From: Arthrobacter sp. Leaf141
GTDB taxonomy: Bacteria > Actinomycetota > Actinomycetes > Actinomycetales > Micrococcaceae
Direction of reading: 5' to 3'
Length of the DNA stretch: 58,890 nt
Assembly: GCF_001424565.1 (NCBI RefSeq)
Contig: NZ_LMOL01000034.1
Location: 40,891-99,780 of the forward strand
A program made the position numbers and the translations under genes. Every line of letters starts with the position of its first letter. Positions within the stretch are counted from its first letter, which is position 1. The notes under the pieces are model-generated. The model had not been told where the DNA came from. It searched no databases and was given only the letters and a program-made list of their open reading frames with translations. Below, piece by piece: positions 16,507 through 24,531 of this stretch.

Positions 16507-17283
16507 TTATCTGTCGGCGTAGACGAGGTGCAGGCGGCCGGTGAGTGGGTTGATGAGTGTGTCGGCGCGTACGCCGAACACCTGGTGCAGCATCTGCGGG
16601 GTCAAGACCTCGTCCGGAGTGCCGGAGGAGACGACGCGCCCGCGCTCAAGCATGACGATCTCATCGCAGTAGGACGCCGCGAGGTTCAAGTCGTGCAGGG
16701 TTACGAGTGTGGTGATCTTGAGCTCGCGGATGAGGGAGAGGAGTTCGAGTTGGTATCGGATATCGAGGTGATTGGTCGGCTCGTCGAGAACCAGTATTTG
16801 GGGTTCCTGGGCCAAGGCCCGGGCGAGCTGCACGCGCTGGAGTTCACCGCCGGAGAGGGAACTGACATCCCGGTCAGCGAATTGCGTGATGCCAGCGATT
16901 GACATGGCGTGTTCCACAGCCTGGCGATCTTCGGTGCGGTTGGAGCTGAGGATTCTTCCGTGGGGGAGCCGACCGGTCGCGACGCAGTCGGCGACACTGA
17001 GCTCAAGATCGGCTGGGCTGTCCTGCACTACCGCGGCGGTGATGCGCGCAGCGTCCCGCGCCGCCATGGACCACACATCGCGGTCTGCGGTGAGTACCTG
17101 CCCCTCCGATGGGCGCAGCATCCGGTAGATCGTGCGCAGGAGCGTCGATTTCCCGCTGCCGTTCGGGCCGATAAGGCCGACGACGTTTGCGTGCGCGTGC
17201 ATTGCGGCTTGGTCGATGATGCGCCGGCCCGCTATGTCGACGCTGACACCCTCAATGCGTAATGAGGCTTGCTTCGTCCTCAT
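16507..17283 (-). CDS. ABC importer ATPase, FecE/BtuD type
   Basis: The 258-residue ATPase has Walker A GPNGSGKST (39-47), signature LSGGE (144-148), Walker B ILVLDEP (164-170) and the H-loop VTLHDLNLA. The order and the LHDLNLAASYCDEIVML segment are typical of metal-chelate, heme or cobalamin importers. It overlaps the permease gene by 4 nt and works with the two genes upstream. Confidence 0.85.
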   Translation of the reverse strand: MRTKQASLRIEGVSVDIAGRRIIDQAAMHAHANVVGLIGPNGSGKSTLLRTIYRMLRPSEGQVLTADRDVWSMAARDAARITAAVVQDSPADLELSVADCVATGRLPHGRILSSNRTEDRQAVEHAMSIAGITQFADRDVSSLSGGELQRVQLARALAQEPQILVLDEPTNHLDIRYQLELLSLIRELKITTLVTLHDLNLAASYCDEIVMLERGRVVSSGTPDEVLTPQMLHQVFGVRADTLINPLTGRLHLVYADR

Positions 17284-18347
17284 CGTTCTCTCCGATCTGC
17301 TCGTCGGAGCAGCCAGAGGAAGAATGGGGCCCCGACGACGGCGGTGAGCAGACCTACCGGCACTTCGGTGGGTGCCAAGAGCAGCCTCGCACCAATGTCC
17401 ACGATCACCAGGAGCAGCCCCCCTGCCAGTGCCGAGGCGGGAAGGACCCAGCGGTGGTTGGAGCCGATCAGCATACGCACAGCGTGAGGCACGACGAGCC
17501 CGACGAATCCGATGGCGCCGGACACGGCAACGACGACTCCGACAAGCAGCGAGGTGAGGACAAATAAGCCCAGACGGACCCGGCCAACATCGACTCCCAG
17601 GCTCGCTGCCGTCTCGTCTCCTGTCAGGAAGGCGTTGAGGAAAGGAGCGAGTAGGACAAGCAGCGTTGTCACCACAATCAAAACAAGAGCGGGCGCTCCC
17701 AGGTCGCTCCAGGTCGCCGCCGCGAGACTGCCTGCAAGCCAGGACAGCACCTGCCCGATACCTTGGTTGGTGCCGCTGGACCGCAGGACAAGATAGCTCG
17801 TGATGGAGCTGAGTAGGTAGGACATTGCGACCCCTGCCAGGACCAGCCTGTTGGGTGTGACCCGCCCGCTTTGCTGCGCGAGCACGAAGACCAGAACCGT
17901 GGTGATCAGAGCCCCGCCAAAGGCTGCGACCGGGGTCGAGACCGTCGCAAACACCCCTGTCGTGAGAGTGAGAACGGCGACGGCTGCAACGGACGCACCG
18001 GAGGAGACCCCGAACACGAACGGGTCAGCCAGAGGATTGCGCACAACGGCCTGAAGCACTGTCCCTGACACGGCGAGTGCGGCTCCCACAACGAAGCCGA
18101 GCAGCGCACGGGGCAGGCGGAATTCCCACACGATCTGGTCATCAAGACCCGTGACTCGACCGTCGCCCCACGGCAGCAGCCGTCCGCCGATCACTTCCAG
18201 GACCCTGCCCGGTGAGATCCCGACGCTCCCGACAGCCACCGAGAGCACCAATGCTGCAACGCAAGCGAGAAGAAGAAGACTGATCGCCGCGTACGGACTC
18301 CGAGGAGCCCTGAAATTAGGGCGCGCCGGAGCGGGCGCGTCGGTCAT
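17280..18347 (-). CDS. FecCD-family ABC importer permease
   Basis: The 355-residue membrane protein fits the FecCD/BtuC type with about ten helices. Conserved stretches include GRVLEVIGGRLLPWG, RLPRALLGFVVGAALAVSG, RNPLADPFVFGVSSGAS and GAIGFVGLVVPHAVRML. It would carry an iron- or other metal-chelate across the membrane as a homodimer. It overlaps the binding-protein gene by 4 nt (ATGA) and the ATPase gene by 4 nt. Confidence 0.88.
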   Translation of the reverse strand: MTDAPAPARPNFRAPRSPYAAISLLLLACVAALVLSVAVGSVGISPGRVLEVIGGRLLPWGDGRVTGLDDQIVWEFRLPRALLGFVVGAALAVSGTVLQAVVRNPLADPFVFGVSSGASVAAVAVLTLTTGVFATVSTPVAAFGGALITTVLVFVLAQQSGRVTPNRLVLAGVAMSYLLSSITSYLVLRSSGTNQGIGQVLSWLAGSLAAATWSDLGAPALVLIVVTTLLVLLAPFLNAFLTGDETAASLGVDVGRVRLGLFVLTSLLVGVVVAVSGAIGFVGLVVPHAVRMLIGSNHRWVLPASALAGGLLLVIVDIGARLLLAPTEVPVGLLTAVVGAPFFLWLLRRADRRER

Positions 18348-19372
18348 GAGGTGGGAACCGGAAGATCCAGGCCAGGGTGAAGTGCGTTGGCGATCTTTGT
18401 CAGCCCCACCATGACCGAGATTGAAGAGTCGGTCTCCTGCGTTGGCACCTCGTGGATCCGGCCGTTCCTAACAGCCGGAAGATCGGCGAAGTTCTCCTCG
18501 AGAAACGCCTTCTGCGCCGCGAAATCCTGCCCTGGGAACGTCCCTACCAGTACAACGTCGGCACCCGATGCAGCGAATTCCTCCTTACTGACGTAGATGG
18601 AGTCCGAAGGAAAGACGTTTTCGCCGCCCGCCGTGGTGATCAGGTCGTCGTAGATTCCACCCGCGAGGACAATAACGGGGCCTGTTCCGCCGTTGAAGTA
18701 GGCCGTTTTCACCGTCGTCTCACCCTCGACTGCGGAAACGACTTTTTCCCTCTCGGCGTCAAGGCCTGCGATGACTTCCTCGGCCTTCGCCGGGACATCG
18801 AAGATGGTTCCATAGTCGCGGAGGGTCTGAGTGACGGAATCGATGTTCCACTTTTCAGTGCTCTGGGCATCTGTTGAAGCGCAGAGATTCGCTCCGTAGA
18901 CCGTCGCGCCGGTCTGTTCAAGCTGCTCGACCGAGGCATACCCTTGCGAAGCGTCAAACGCGTACCCGTCGAGTACCTGACCAGTTACAAAGTCTGGCTG
19001 TTCGCTGAGGAGCACTTCCTTCGACGGGAATCCCATCTGACTTCCGATGGACCTCAGCCCCACCGCCGCCTCGGCCACCGATGCGGGGTACGGCGCGTAA
19101 GATTCCTGCACCGCAAGGATTCGATCGCGCAGACCGAGAGCCAGAAGTGCCTCCGTGTTCGACTGCCACAGGCTTACGACCCGCTCGGGCTTGGAATCCA
19201 CAACGATCTCACGATCGCAGTTCTCCAGCGTCGCCGGGTAACCGCCCGCCTTCGAGCCGCCGGTGGATTCTGCCGGAGCCGGAGCGTTGCTCACGGCACA
19301 TCCGGCGCTCAGGAGCAGGAGCGCGGCGGCAGTTCCGATGCTGGTTGCGAAGCGGCGGACGTTGGGTCGCAT
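18344..19372 (-). CDS. Metal-chelate ABC transporter binding lipoprotein
   Basis: The 342-residue protein carries a lipoprotein signal with LLSAGC (C25) and a type III (FhuD/BtuF-like) periplasmic binding fold. Typical blocks are PERVVSLWQSNTEALLALGL, then KEVLLSEQPDFV and GADVVLVGTFPG. The substrate is not clear from sequence; siderophores, heme, cobalamin or other metal chelates use this fold. GAAGGAG precedes the ATG. A dyad identical in plan to those of the copper operons lies 32-46 bp upstream, so copper-linked control is likely. Confidence 0.8.
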   Translation of the reverse strand: MRPNVRRFATSIGTAAALLLLSAGCAVSNAPAPAESTGGSKAGGYPATLENCDREIVVDSKPERVVSLWQSNTEALLALGLRDRILAVQESYAPYPASVAEAAVGLRSIGSQMGFPSKEVLLSEQPDFVTGQVLDGYAFDASQGYASVEQLEQTGATVYGANLCASTDAQSTEKWNIDSVTQTLRDYGTIFDVPAKAEEVIAGLDAEREKVVSAVEGETTVKTAYFNGGTGPVIVLAGGIYDDLITTAGGENVFPSDSIYVSKEEFAASGADVVLVGTFPGQDFAAQKAFLEENFADLPAVRNGRIHEVPTQETDSSISVMVGLTKIANALHPGLDLPVPTS

Positions 19373-19403
19373 GGGACTCCTTCAATGGGGGAATGCGGTT
19401 AAC

Positions 19404-19418
19404 TCTACATGTAGTAGA
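19404..19418. promoter_or_regulatory. BlaI/CopY-like dyad A, upstream of the ABC importer
   Basis: TCTACA-TGT-AGTAGA differs at one base from the dyad at 24253-24267. It lies 32 bp upstream of the binding-protein start, where a -10 region would be expected. The most likely ligand is the BlaI-type repressor encoded at 21492-21863. Confidence 0.6.
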
Positions 19419-19509
19419 GATAGTAGCTGTTGCATTGACCTGGTTCCGCCACTTTGAAGGCCGATAGCGTGCGCATCTCTTTTTCGGCGGGGCCAGTTAC
19501 CGAACGAGG

Positions 19510-19698
19510 AGTACGGAAAAATATGGGAGCGGGCCTAAAACCTCGGTACACGCCGGCGATGACGTCTCTTTCGACGTGTTGTTCAGCGACGGCAGCGATA
19601 GTGCCTTCTCAGCCCCAGGCGAAGACCTTGCAGGCGACAATGAAATCCATTCAGGCGTTGACGCGGCCACTGACCCGGGCCGGGGAAGTCGCTCCTGA
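19510..19698 (+). other. Open-frame fragment in the 350-bp gap 19373-19722, possibly a gene remnant
   Basis: Apart from dyad A, this gap has no clear gene. One plus-strand frame without start codon reads TSVHAGDDVSFDVLFSDG and then an acidic stretch to a TGA at 19696. The pattern resembles a beta-sandwich segment of a secreted protein, so it could be a decayed end of a gene. An opposite frame also stays open, so the reading is doubtful. Confidence 0.2.
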
Positions 19699-19722
19699 GA
19701 CCGGATGGGACCGGTGCTTTCT

Positions 19723-20658
19723 TCAAGCGTTGCCAACGAAAACGTCCAGGATCTTGAGCGTCAGGGGCAGTGTGGCCATAGCGAGGATGGTTTGTGTTCC
19801 GGTAATGGAAGCCATGAGTCTGGTGTCTCCACCCATTTTTGACGCCAGCACGTAGGCCGATGGGGCGGTGGGGACAGCGCAGATCAACACGATGCTGGTT
19901 AGGGTTGCGCCGGTCGCACCCAGCGGGATCGCCAGGGAGGCTGCAGCGACGGGAAGGATGATGAGTTTGAGGGTGGTCGCCACGCCGATGTCCAGGATGT
20001 CCCGTTTATGGAATCTCAGGTGCAGCGCGGCGCCAGCAGTCAGTGTTCCACAAGCCAGTGCCGGGCCGGCAAACATGGTGAGCGTTGAGGCAACGAAGGC
20101 AGGTAAGGGAACGGCGAGAAGATTCACGATCAGCCCCAGGGCGCAGGCCTGTATCAGGGGATTTTTCATCAGTTCACGCCAGATGGGGTCTTTCGGGCCC
20201 TTCGTCTCGTTCTCTCCGTACGCTGCAAGGACGCTTACGCAGATGATGTTGACCAGAGGCACCACTACGGCGCTGGCCAAAGCAAACGTGGCTACTCCTT
20301 CACTCCCGTGCAGCGCGTGTGCAAATATCAGGCCGATGTAGGTGTTTATGCGGACTGCGCCCTGCACCAGCGAGGTGAGTTGAGGTCCGTTTACCCGCAG
20401 AGGGCGCCGAAGGGAGAGGACGAGGCCGGAGACAAGGAGGATCGGCGCGGCGAGGCTGAGCAGCAACGGCCCGATCGGAACGGCGGCCAGATCCGTGCCT
20501 GCGATGGATGTGATGAAAAGTGCCGGCGTAAATATTCGGTAACACATCCATTCCAACCCCCGCCAAAAACCTGGTTCTTTCAAGTAACGGCGCCGAAGTA
20601 GGGTGCCCAATCCAAGGATGAGAACAATGGGGACGATTGCTGTAGTTACGAGGTTCAC
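19723..20658 (-). CDS. AEC-family (auxin efflux carrier-like) transporter
   Basis: The 311-residue protein has ten hydrophobic helices in two groups around a loop ENETKGPKDP, the plan of the AEC/malate permease family. It has the conserved N-terminal pattern IVPIVLILGLGTLLRR and a C-terminal IVLICAVPTAPSAYVLASKMGGD. Members export or import organic acids; the substrate is not clear. It is divergent from the CGNR regulator gene 47 bp away, which probably controls it. Confidence 0.8.
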   Translation of the reverse strand: MNLVTTAIVPIVLILGLGTLLRRRYLKEPGFWRGLEWMCYRIFTPALFITSIAGTDLAAVPIGPLLLSLAAPILLVSGLVLSLRRPLRVNGPQLTSLVQGAVRINTYIGLIFAHALHGSEGVATFALASAVVVPLVNIICVSVLAAYGENETKGPKDPIWRELMKNPLIQACALGLIVNLLAVPLPAFVASTLTMFAGPALACGTLTAGAALHLRFHKRDILDIGVATTLKLIILPVAAASLAIPLGATGATLTSIVLICAVPTAPSAYVLASKMGGDTRLMASITGTQTILAMATLPLTLKILDVFVGNA

Positions 20659-20705
20659 GTCCGAAACTATGGTGCAATGGTTTAGTGCAGTTCAACCATG
20701 ACAAT

Positions 20706-21218
20706 ATGACTGGCCCCCTGCTTGCTGTGGATCTCGTAAATCTCGCTGCAGGGACGTGGACCGTCGAGGCTGCCGAGGAGATCCTGCGAAAGCATCAGAT
20801 CCGCCGACCCGCGGTGGCCAGCTCCACGTCGCAGTCGTTGCGGGACTGGGCCGTCCGTTTGCGGTCCGCTTTTGAGGCCGCCGACATCGGGGACAGATGC
20901 CGGGCGATCAACGGGCTGCTTGATGCAGGAGCAACGCGGCCATATCTGAGCACGCACGACCAGTTGCGTCCACATTTGCACTTCGCAGCCGATGACGATG
21001 ACCTCCTTGCACGGGTCAAGGCGGTGACCGCCGGAGGGCTGGCCGTCTTTGCTGTTGAGTCCATTGGGGGCAGGCTGGGCACCTGCGCCCGTGATCGATG
21101 CGTCATTGCCTTCGTGGACACCAGCCGCAACGGTCTGCGGTCCTATTGTTCCGCCAGATGCGGAAACAACGATGCAGTACAGCGGCATCGCAAGGGGCTG
21201 GTTCGAGTTGAAGGATGA
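20706..21218 (+). CDS. ABATE/CGNR zinc-finger transcriptional regulator
   Basis: The protein of about 170 residues has an N-terminal helical ABATE-type domain (LAVDLVNLAAGTW) and a C-terminal CGNR zinc finger, CARDRC and then YCSARCGNNDAVQRHR. The two Cys pairs and the CGN(N)-R signature are intact, except that the usual CGNR reads CGNN. I start at MTGPLL; a reading 7 codons longer has no better ribosome site. It is divergent from the AEC transporter and is probably its regulator. Confidence 0.75.
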   Translation: MTGPLLAVDLVNLAAGTWTVEAAEEILRKHQIRRPAVASSTSQSLRDWAVRLRSAFEAADIGDRCRAINGLLDAGATRPYLSTHDQLRPHLHFAADDDDLLARVKAVTAGGLAVFAVESIGGRLGTCARDRCVIAFVDTSRNGLRSYCSARCGNNDAVQRHRKGLVRVEG

Positions 21219-21491
21219 CCCCCGGAGTGCGCTGCAGAACCATTCGGTTCTGGCGCCACGCGTCTCTCGGTGGGATATCCAACGGCGAAAGGGCATTGCT
21301 GACAGCGCCGAAAGGACCAGACGAAGTACGCGCTGCCTTCAAAGGATTTGAAGGCAGGCACTTGGTTGGCGCTTGTGCAGAACTTGACGGTGGCAAGAGA
21401 AAACCACTGGTTAGAGTCGAGGCAGCAACGACCCAGTGCCACCGGGTGACACCGCCGGGTACCGTAGGATACTGATCAATAGGAGGTGTCC
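21219..21491. other. Intergenic region before blaI
   Basis: No gene or clear operator is seen. In particular I find no TCTACA-N3-TGTAGA dyad here, so the BlaI-type gene does not carry the same clear site in its own promoter region. Confidence 0.5.
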
Positions 21492-21863
21492 ATGGCCAGC
21501 ATTCGCATTCGAGCCAGGGGTGAGCTTGAGGCAGAGGTCATGCGGCTACTCTGGGCTGAAAGCCAGCCTGTGGGGGCGAGCGAACTCGCGCAGAAGTTTC
21601 CTGAGCCGCAGCCTGCCTACACTACCCTTATGACAGCTTTGTCCCGGCTGGAGCGGAAGGGCCGCGTCGTCAGGTCTGGGGATTCGCCGCGGAAAATTCG
21701 GTTCAGCCCCTCCCGTTCCGATGAGGAGTACGCCAGCGAAACAATGATGACGGCCTTGGGTGGTGCTGGTGACAGGCGGGCTGCGCTGCTTGCCTTCGCC
21801 GGGAATCTTAACGACGAGGACCTGGATCTCCTTCGGGCGAATTTCGGAAAAGGACCTGAGTAG
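21492..21863 (+). CDS. BlaI/MecI/CopY-family repressor
   Basis: The 123-residue protein has the BlaI winged helix (ELEAEVMRLLWAESQPVGASEL, shown to L; then AYTTLMTALSRLERKGRVVR) and a short C-terminal dimerisation part. No CopY-type CxC metal hook is seen, so it is more like BlaI, which is inactivated by an M56 protease. The ATG at 21492 follows AGGAGG by 5 nt. The next gene is that protease, 14 nt away. The natural targets are the TACA-TGTA-type dyads at 19404, 24230 and 24253. Confidence 0.85.
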   Translation: MASIRIRARGELEAEVMRLLWAESQPVGASELAQKFPEPQPAYTTLMTALSRLERKGRVVRSGDSPRKIRFSPSRSDEEYASETMMTALGGAGDRRAALLAFAGNLNDEDLDLLRANFGKGPE

Positions 21864-21877
21864 GCCGGAGGTATTTC

Positions 21878-22696
21878 ATGCTGCTGACCGCGTTGGCCTG
21901 CGTGGCCTGTGCTGCCCTAATAGCGTATTTCGCCCCGTCGCTCATGACCGTAGGAAGGTGGCAGCTCCTTCATCCGAGGACGGCTTTGGCGGCCTGGTTC
22001 GGTGCGTTTTTTCTCGGGATGGCCCTTTGCGTCGCTGCCTTGATGCTCAGTGTTGGTGGTGCCGTTTCAGCCTCTGTCTCCACGCCGGTCCTCGACGCGA
22101 TTCTGTTGACGCTGGGCGGGTGGGTGAGTCTTGCTCTTTTTGGTGCGCTTGCGTTCTTTGTGGTGTCGTCGGCCGCGCCGGTGGTGGCTTCGGAGCGGAT
22201 GAGTAGCGCGACTTTGGCTTCCGTCGCTACCAGCCGGGAGGAGTTCGCCGGCTATACGCTGGTCCGTTTCGATTCATCCGATGAAATCGCCTACGCCGTC
22301 CCGGGAAGGCGTCCGGCAATTTTTCTCTCATCGGCCATGGAACGTGCGCTGACCCCACCGCAGCTACTTGCTGTGGTGGCGCATGAGTATGCGCACCTGC
22401 GACAGCATCATGGATTTGCGGTCCTGGTTGCGAAAATCAACGCTGCCTGTCTGCCGGGATTGAACCAAGGCAGGTCGCTGAACAGGGCCACAACACTGCT
22501 TGTCGAGCTCGCCGCCGATGACGCCGCTGCGCGGCAAGTGGGCGCTGTTTTTCTCGCAAATGCCCTGGTCACCCTGGCCCGGAATTCGGGGGACCAGTCG
22601 ATGCAGCTCCGCGCTGACCGGCTTGCTGGAAAGCAATGGCCCCGTCGCCGCGGGATCGGCCGACACGATACGGAACGAAAGCTCCTGGCGAGATAG
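21878..22696 (+). CDS. M56-family (BlaR1-like) membrane metalloprotease without sensor domain
   Basis: The 272-residue protein has about three or four hydrophobic helices in the first 110 residues, then the zinc protease motif HEYAH (H169, E170, H173) and a downstream ELAADDAAAR that can supply the third ligand. The C-terminal penicillin-binding sensor of BlaR1 is absent, so the signal is probably not a beta-lactam. It would cleave or destabilise BlaI on a membrane or metal signal; this is inferred from the known BlaR1-BlaI pairing. Confidence 0.8.
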   Translation: MLLTALACVACAALIAYFAPSLMTVGRWQLLHPRTALAAWFGAFFLGMALCVAALMLSVGGAVSASVSTPVLDAILLTLGGWVSLALFGALAFFVVSSAAPVVASERMSSATLASVATSREEFAGYTLVRFDSSDEIAYAVPGRRPAIFLSSAMERALTPPQLLAVVAHEYAHLRQHHGFAVLVAKINAACLPGLNQGRSLNRATTLLVELAADDAAARQVGAVFLANALVTLARNSGDQSMQLRADRLAGKQWPRRRGIGRHDTERKLLAR

Positions 22697-22710
22697 TCCT
22701 GGGTCAGGTT

Positions 22711-23673
22711 TCAGTGGGTATGACCGGGGCCGGTGCCGGTCAGTACAGCGGTAATTGCCACCACCACCAGCAACAGCAGCAACTCGTATGCCAGGGTCCG
22801 GCGCAGCGTCGACCATTCGGCGCCGGAGAATGCCGCCAGATGGCGTAGGAGACACGTCCGGTTCCAGAGAGCGACTGTTACCGCGGCAAGTACAAGGCCC
22901 ACTTTTATCAGCAGCATCCGTCCATAGCTGCCGGACAGAAGCTGAGCAGGTTCGTCAAGGATCAGAACGGCCATGGATGCCCCTGAAGCCGCCAGCAGCA
23001 CGACGCTCACCAGGGCGAATCCAGAGAACCTGATGACCACGGCTGCCAGTTTGCGGGCGTCTGCGGGGGTGGCTGGAAGTCTACCCAGCAGGAGCAGCAG
23101 CCCGAGCAGGCCGCCCAGCCAGAGCGCTGCCACGGCCAGATGCGTCAGGTCTGCCGCGAAGATCAGCCACGCGGGCTGTTGGCTGCGGGTATGTCCCGAG
23201 AGGACCGGGATACCCAGGCAGGCCAGCACCACGGGAGGCAGGAAGAACCTGCCCCACCGTGCGACTTCCGCGGCCCGCATAAGCAATAATGCTGTCGGTG
23301 CCGCCACAAGAAGGACCATGGCTGCCTGGACCGAAGGCGGATACAGGTAGGGGCCCCAGCCGCTGATATCCCAGACTGCGGAAAATGGTCGGCCGGCGAT
23401 CCGAAGTGCCGTGAACGGCACCAGCAACAGTGTGGCCGCCGTTCCGACCAGAAGAAACACGGACGGGACACCACGCACGACCGTTTTGCGGCGCTGGTCA
23501 GCCGGGACAATCCAACGTTCAAAAACCATGAGTCCTGCAAACGCGATGAGCCCGACGTACTGGCACCCCGTAAGCCAGTCCACGGTTGCGTTGACGGTGG
23601 GGTCTTCGGTCGGGAAATCCTGCACAACCCGCTCCAAGGCCGTTCCGATCAGTGAGCGAGCATCAACCAACAC
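22711..23673 (-). CDS. CopD-domain copper membrane protein
   Basis: The 320-residue protein has eight or so helices. Its C-terminal half carries the CopD pattern: AADLTHLAVAALWLGGLLGL, with the conserved histidine, then SYGRMLLIKVGLVLAAV. CopD proteins take part in copper uptake or delivery across the inner membrane. GTG is the start, overlapping the DUF5134 gene by 25 nt. It ends HTH, close to the convergent M56 stop. Confidence 0.8.
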   Translation of the reverse strand: MLVDARSLIGTALERVVQDFPTEDPTVNATVDWLTGCQYVGLIAFAGLMVFERWIVPADQRRKTVVRGVPSVFLLVGTAATLLLVPFTALRIAGRPFSAVWDISGWGPYLYPPSVQAAMVLLVAAPTALLLMRAAEVARWGRFFLPPVVLACLGIPVLSGHTRSQQPAWLIFAADLTHLAVAALWLGGLLGLLLLLGRLPATPADARKLAAVVIRFSGFALVSVVLLAASGASMAVLILDEPAQLLSGSYGRMLLIKVGLVLAAVTVALWNRTCLLRHLAAFSGAEWSTLRRTLAYELLLLLVVVAITAVLTGTGPGHTH

Positions 23674-24197
23674 ATCACCGCCATTCCGGTGTGCATGGCA
23701 GTTCCGGTCAGTTCCGTCGTGGCACCCGTACCAGCGCTAGGCGGAAGGACGTAATCTGCGAAGGAGACGACAGCGGCTACTGCAAGGATCACCGTAAGGA
23801 TCAAGCCGATCACCAAGGTCCCACCCGTAACGGAGGTGTGGTGCACCCCGTCGCTGGCAGGCATGCCAGCAATCATCCACATCATGGCCGTCATCATGAA
23901 CAGGTGGGCTAAGTCGTGCCACAACAGCGACAATCGGGTTGCATCCCGCCGCAGGTCCTTGACAAGGCAAGCTGTGCACCAGAACGCGCCGGCAAGGAAG
24001 AGGGCCATTTGGGGGCTCTTGGGCCAGAGGTTCCACCACGGCCAACACATGGCGATCATGGCCAGACTCATCGTGACATGAAGTGCGCCGTCAACAACGA
24101 CCCGCATACCCCGGCCGTTCAGACGCGCCAAAGATGCTGCAGCTGTGGCAGCGAAAAGGGCTGAGAGTAGCCACTGCCACGTTGGGTCCTGGATCAA
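23649..24197 (-). CDS. DUF5134-like membrane protein
   Basis: The 182-residue protein has five or six helices and is rich in Met, His and Trp (MTAMMWMIAGMPASDGVHH, CWPWWNLWP), as in the DUF5134 family, which often sits beside copper genes. TTG is the likely start, after AGGAG with a 9-nt spacer. It is first in a two-gene operon with CopD, just downstream of dyad B. The Met/His content would suit copper binding in the membrane, but this is inferred. Confidence 0.7.
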   Translation of the reverse strand: MIQDPTWQWLLSALFAATAAASLARLNGRGMRVVVDGALHVTMSLAMIAMCWPWWNLWPKSPQMALFLAGAFWCTACLVKDLRRDATRLSLLWHDLAHLFMMTAMMWMIAGMPASDGVHHTSVTGGTLVIGLILTVILAVAAVVSFADYVLPPSAGTGATTELTGTAMHTGMAVMCWLMLAH

Positions 24198-24229
24198 TCG
24201 ATTGTTCTCCTGCCGGTCTCGAAATCTAA

Positions 24230-24267
24230 TCTACAACATGTAGAACACCGTCTCTACATGTTGTAGA
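24230..24267. promoter_or_regulatory. Divergent BlaI/CopY-like dyads B and C
   Basis: Dyad B (24230-24244) is TCTACA-ACA-TGTAGA and dyad C (24253-24267) is TCTACA-TGT-TGTAGA. Each has perfect 6-bp arms, and C is the exact reverse complement of B. Their centres are 23 bp apart. B faces the DUF5134-copD operon and C faces the copZ operon. The motif resembles the TACA-N2-TGTA box of the BlaI/CopY family. One repressor probably controls both directions. Confidence 0.75.
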
Positions 24268-24306
24268 CTTAAGGTCGGATCGGCGAGCGATGAGGAGCAT
24301 TGGCCC

Positions 24307-24531
24307 ATGGAACAGATGGAAATCCGAGTTGACGGAATGACGTGCTCGCATTGTGAAAAAGCAGTCGCGGACGGGCTCTCACAGGTTCCGGGGATCGGGG
24401 AGATCACGGCCGATGCCGCTTCCGGCCGCGTCGGATTCCGCCTGCTCGGGCCGGTTCAGCGTCAGGACATTGAGGATGTCCTCACGGAAGCCGGGTTCAC
24501 CTTGGGTGTCTGGCCGGACCGGAATCCGTGA
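24307..24531 (+). CDS. CopZ-like copper chaperone (HMA domain)
   Basis: The 74-residue protein is a single heavy-metal-associated domain with the metal motif GMTCSHC (about 10-16) and a typical ferredoxin-like pattern ending DIEDVLTEAGF. It would bind Cu(I) and pass it to the ATPase or to the CtaG part of the next protein. GAGGAG precedes the ATG by 10 nt. Its stop overlaps the next start (GTGA). Confidence 0.88.
   Translation: MEQMEIRVDGMTCSHCEKAVADGLSQVPGIGEITADAASGRVGFRLLGPVQRQDIEDVLTEAGFTLGVWPDRNP

Noticed and set aside
21395..21490. A BlaI dyad in front of the blaI gene
   Set aside because: I looked for TCTACA-N3-TGTAGA or a near match and found only weak similarity (CCTACG-like), not enough to call.
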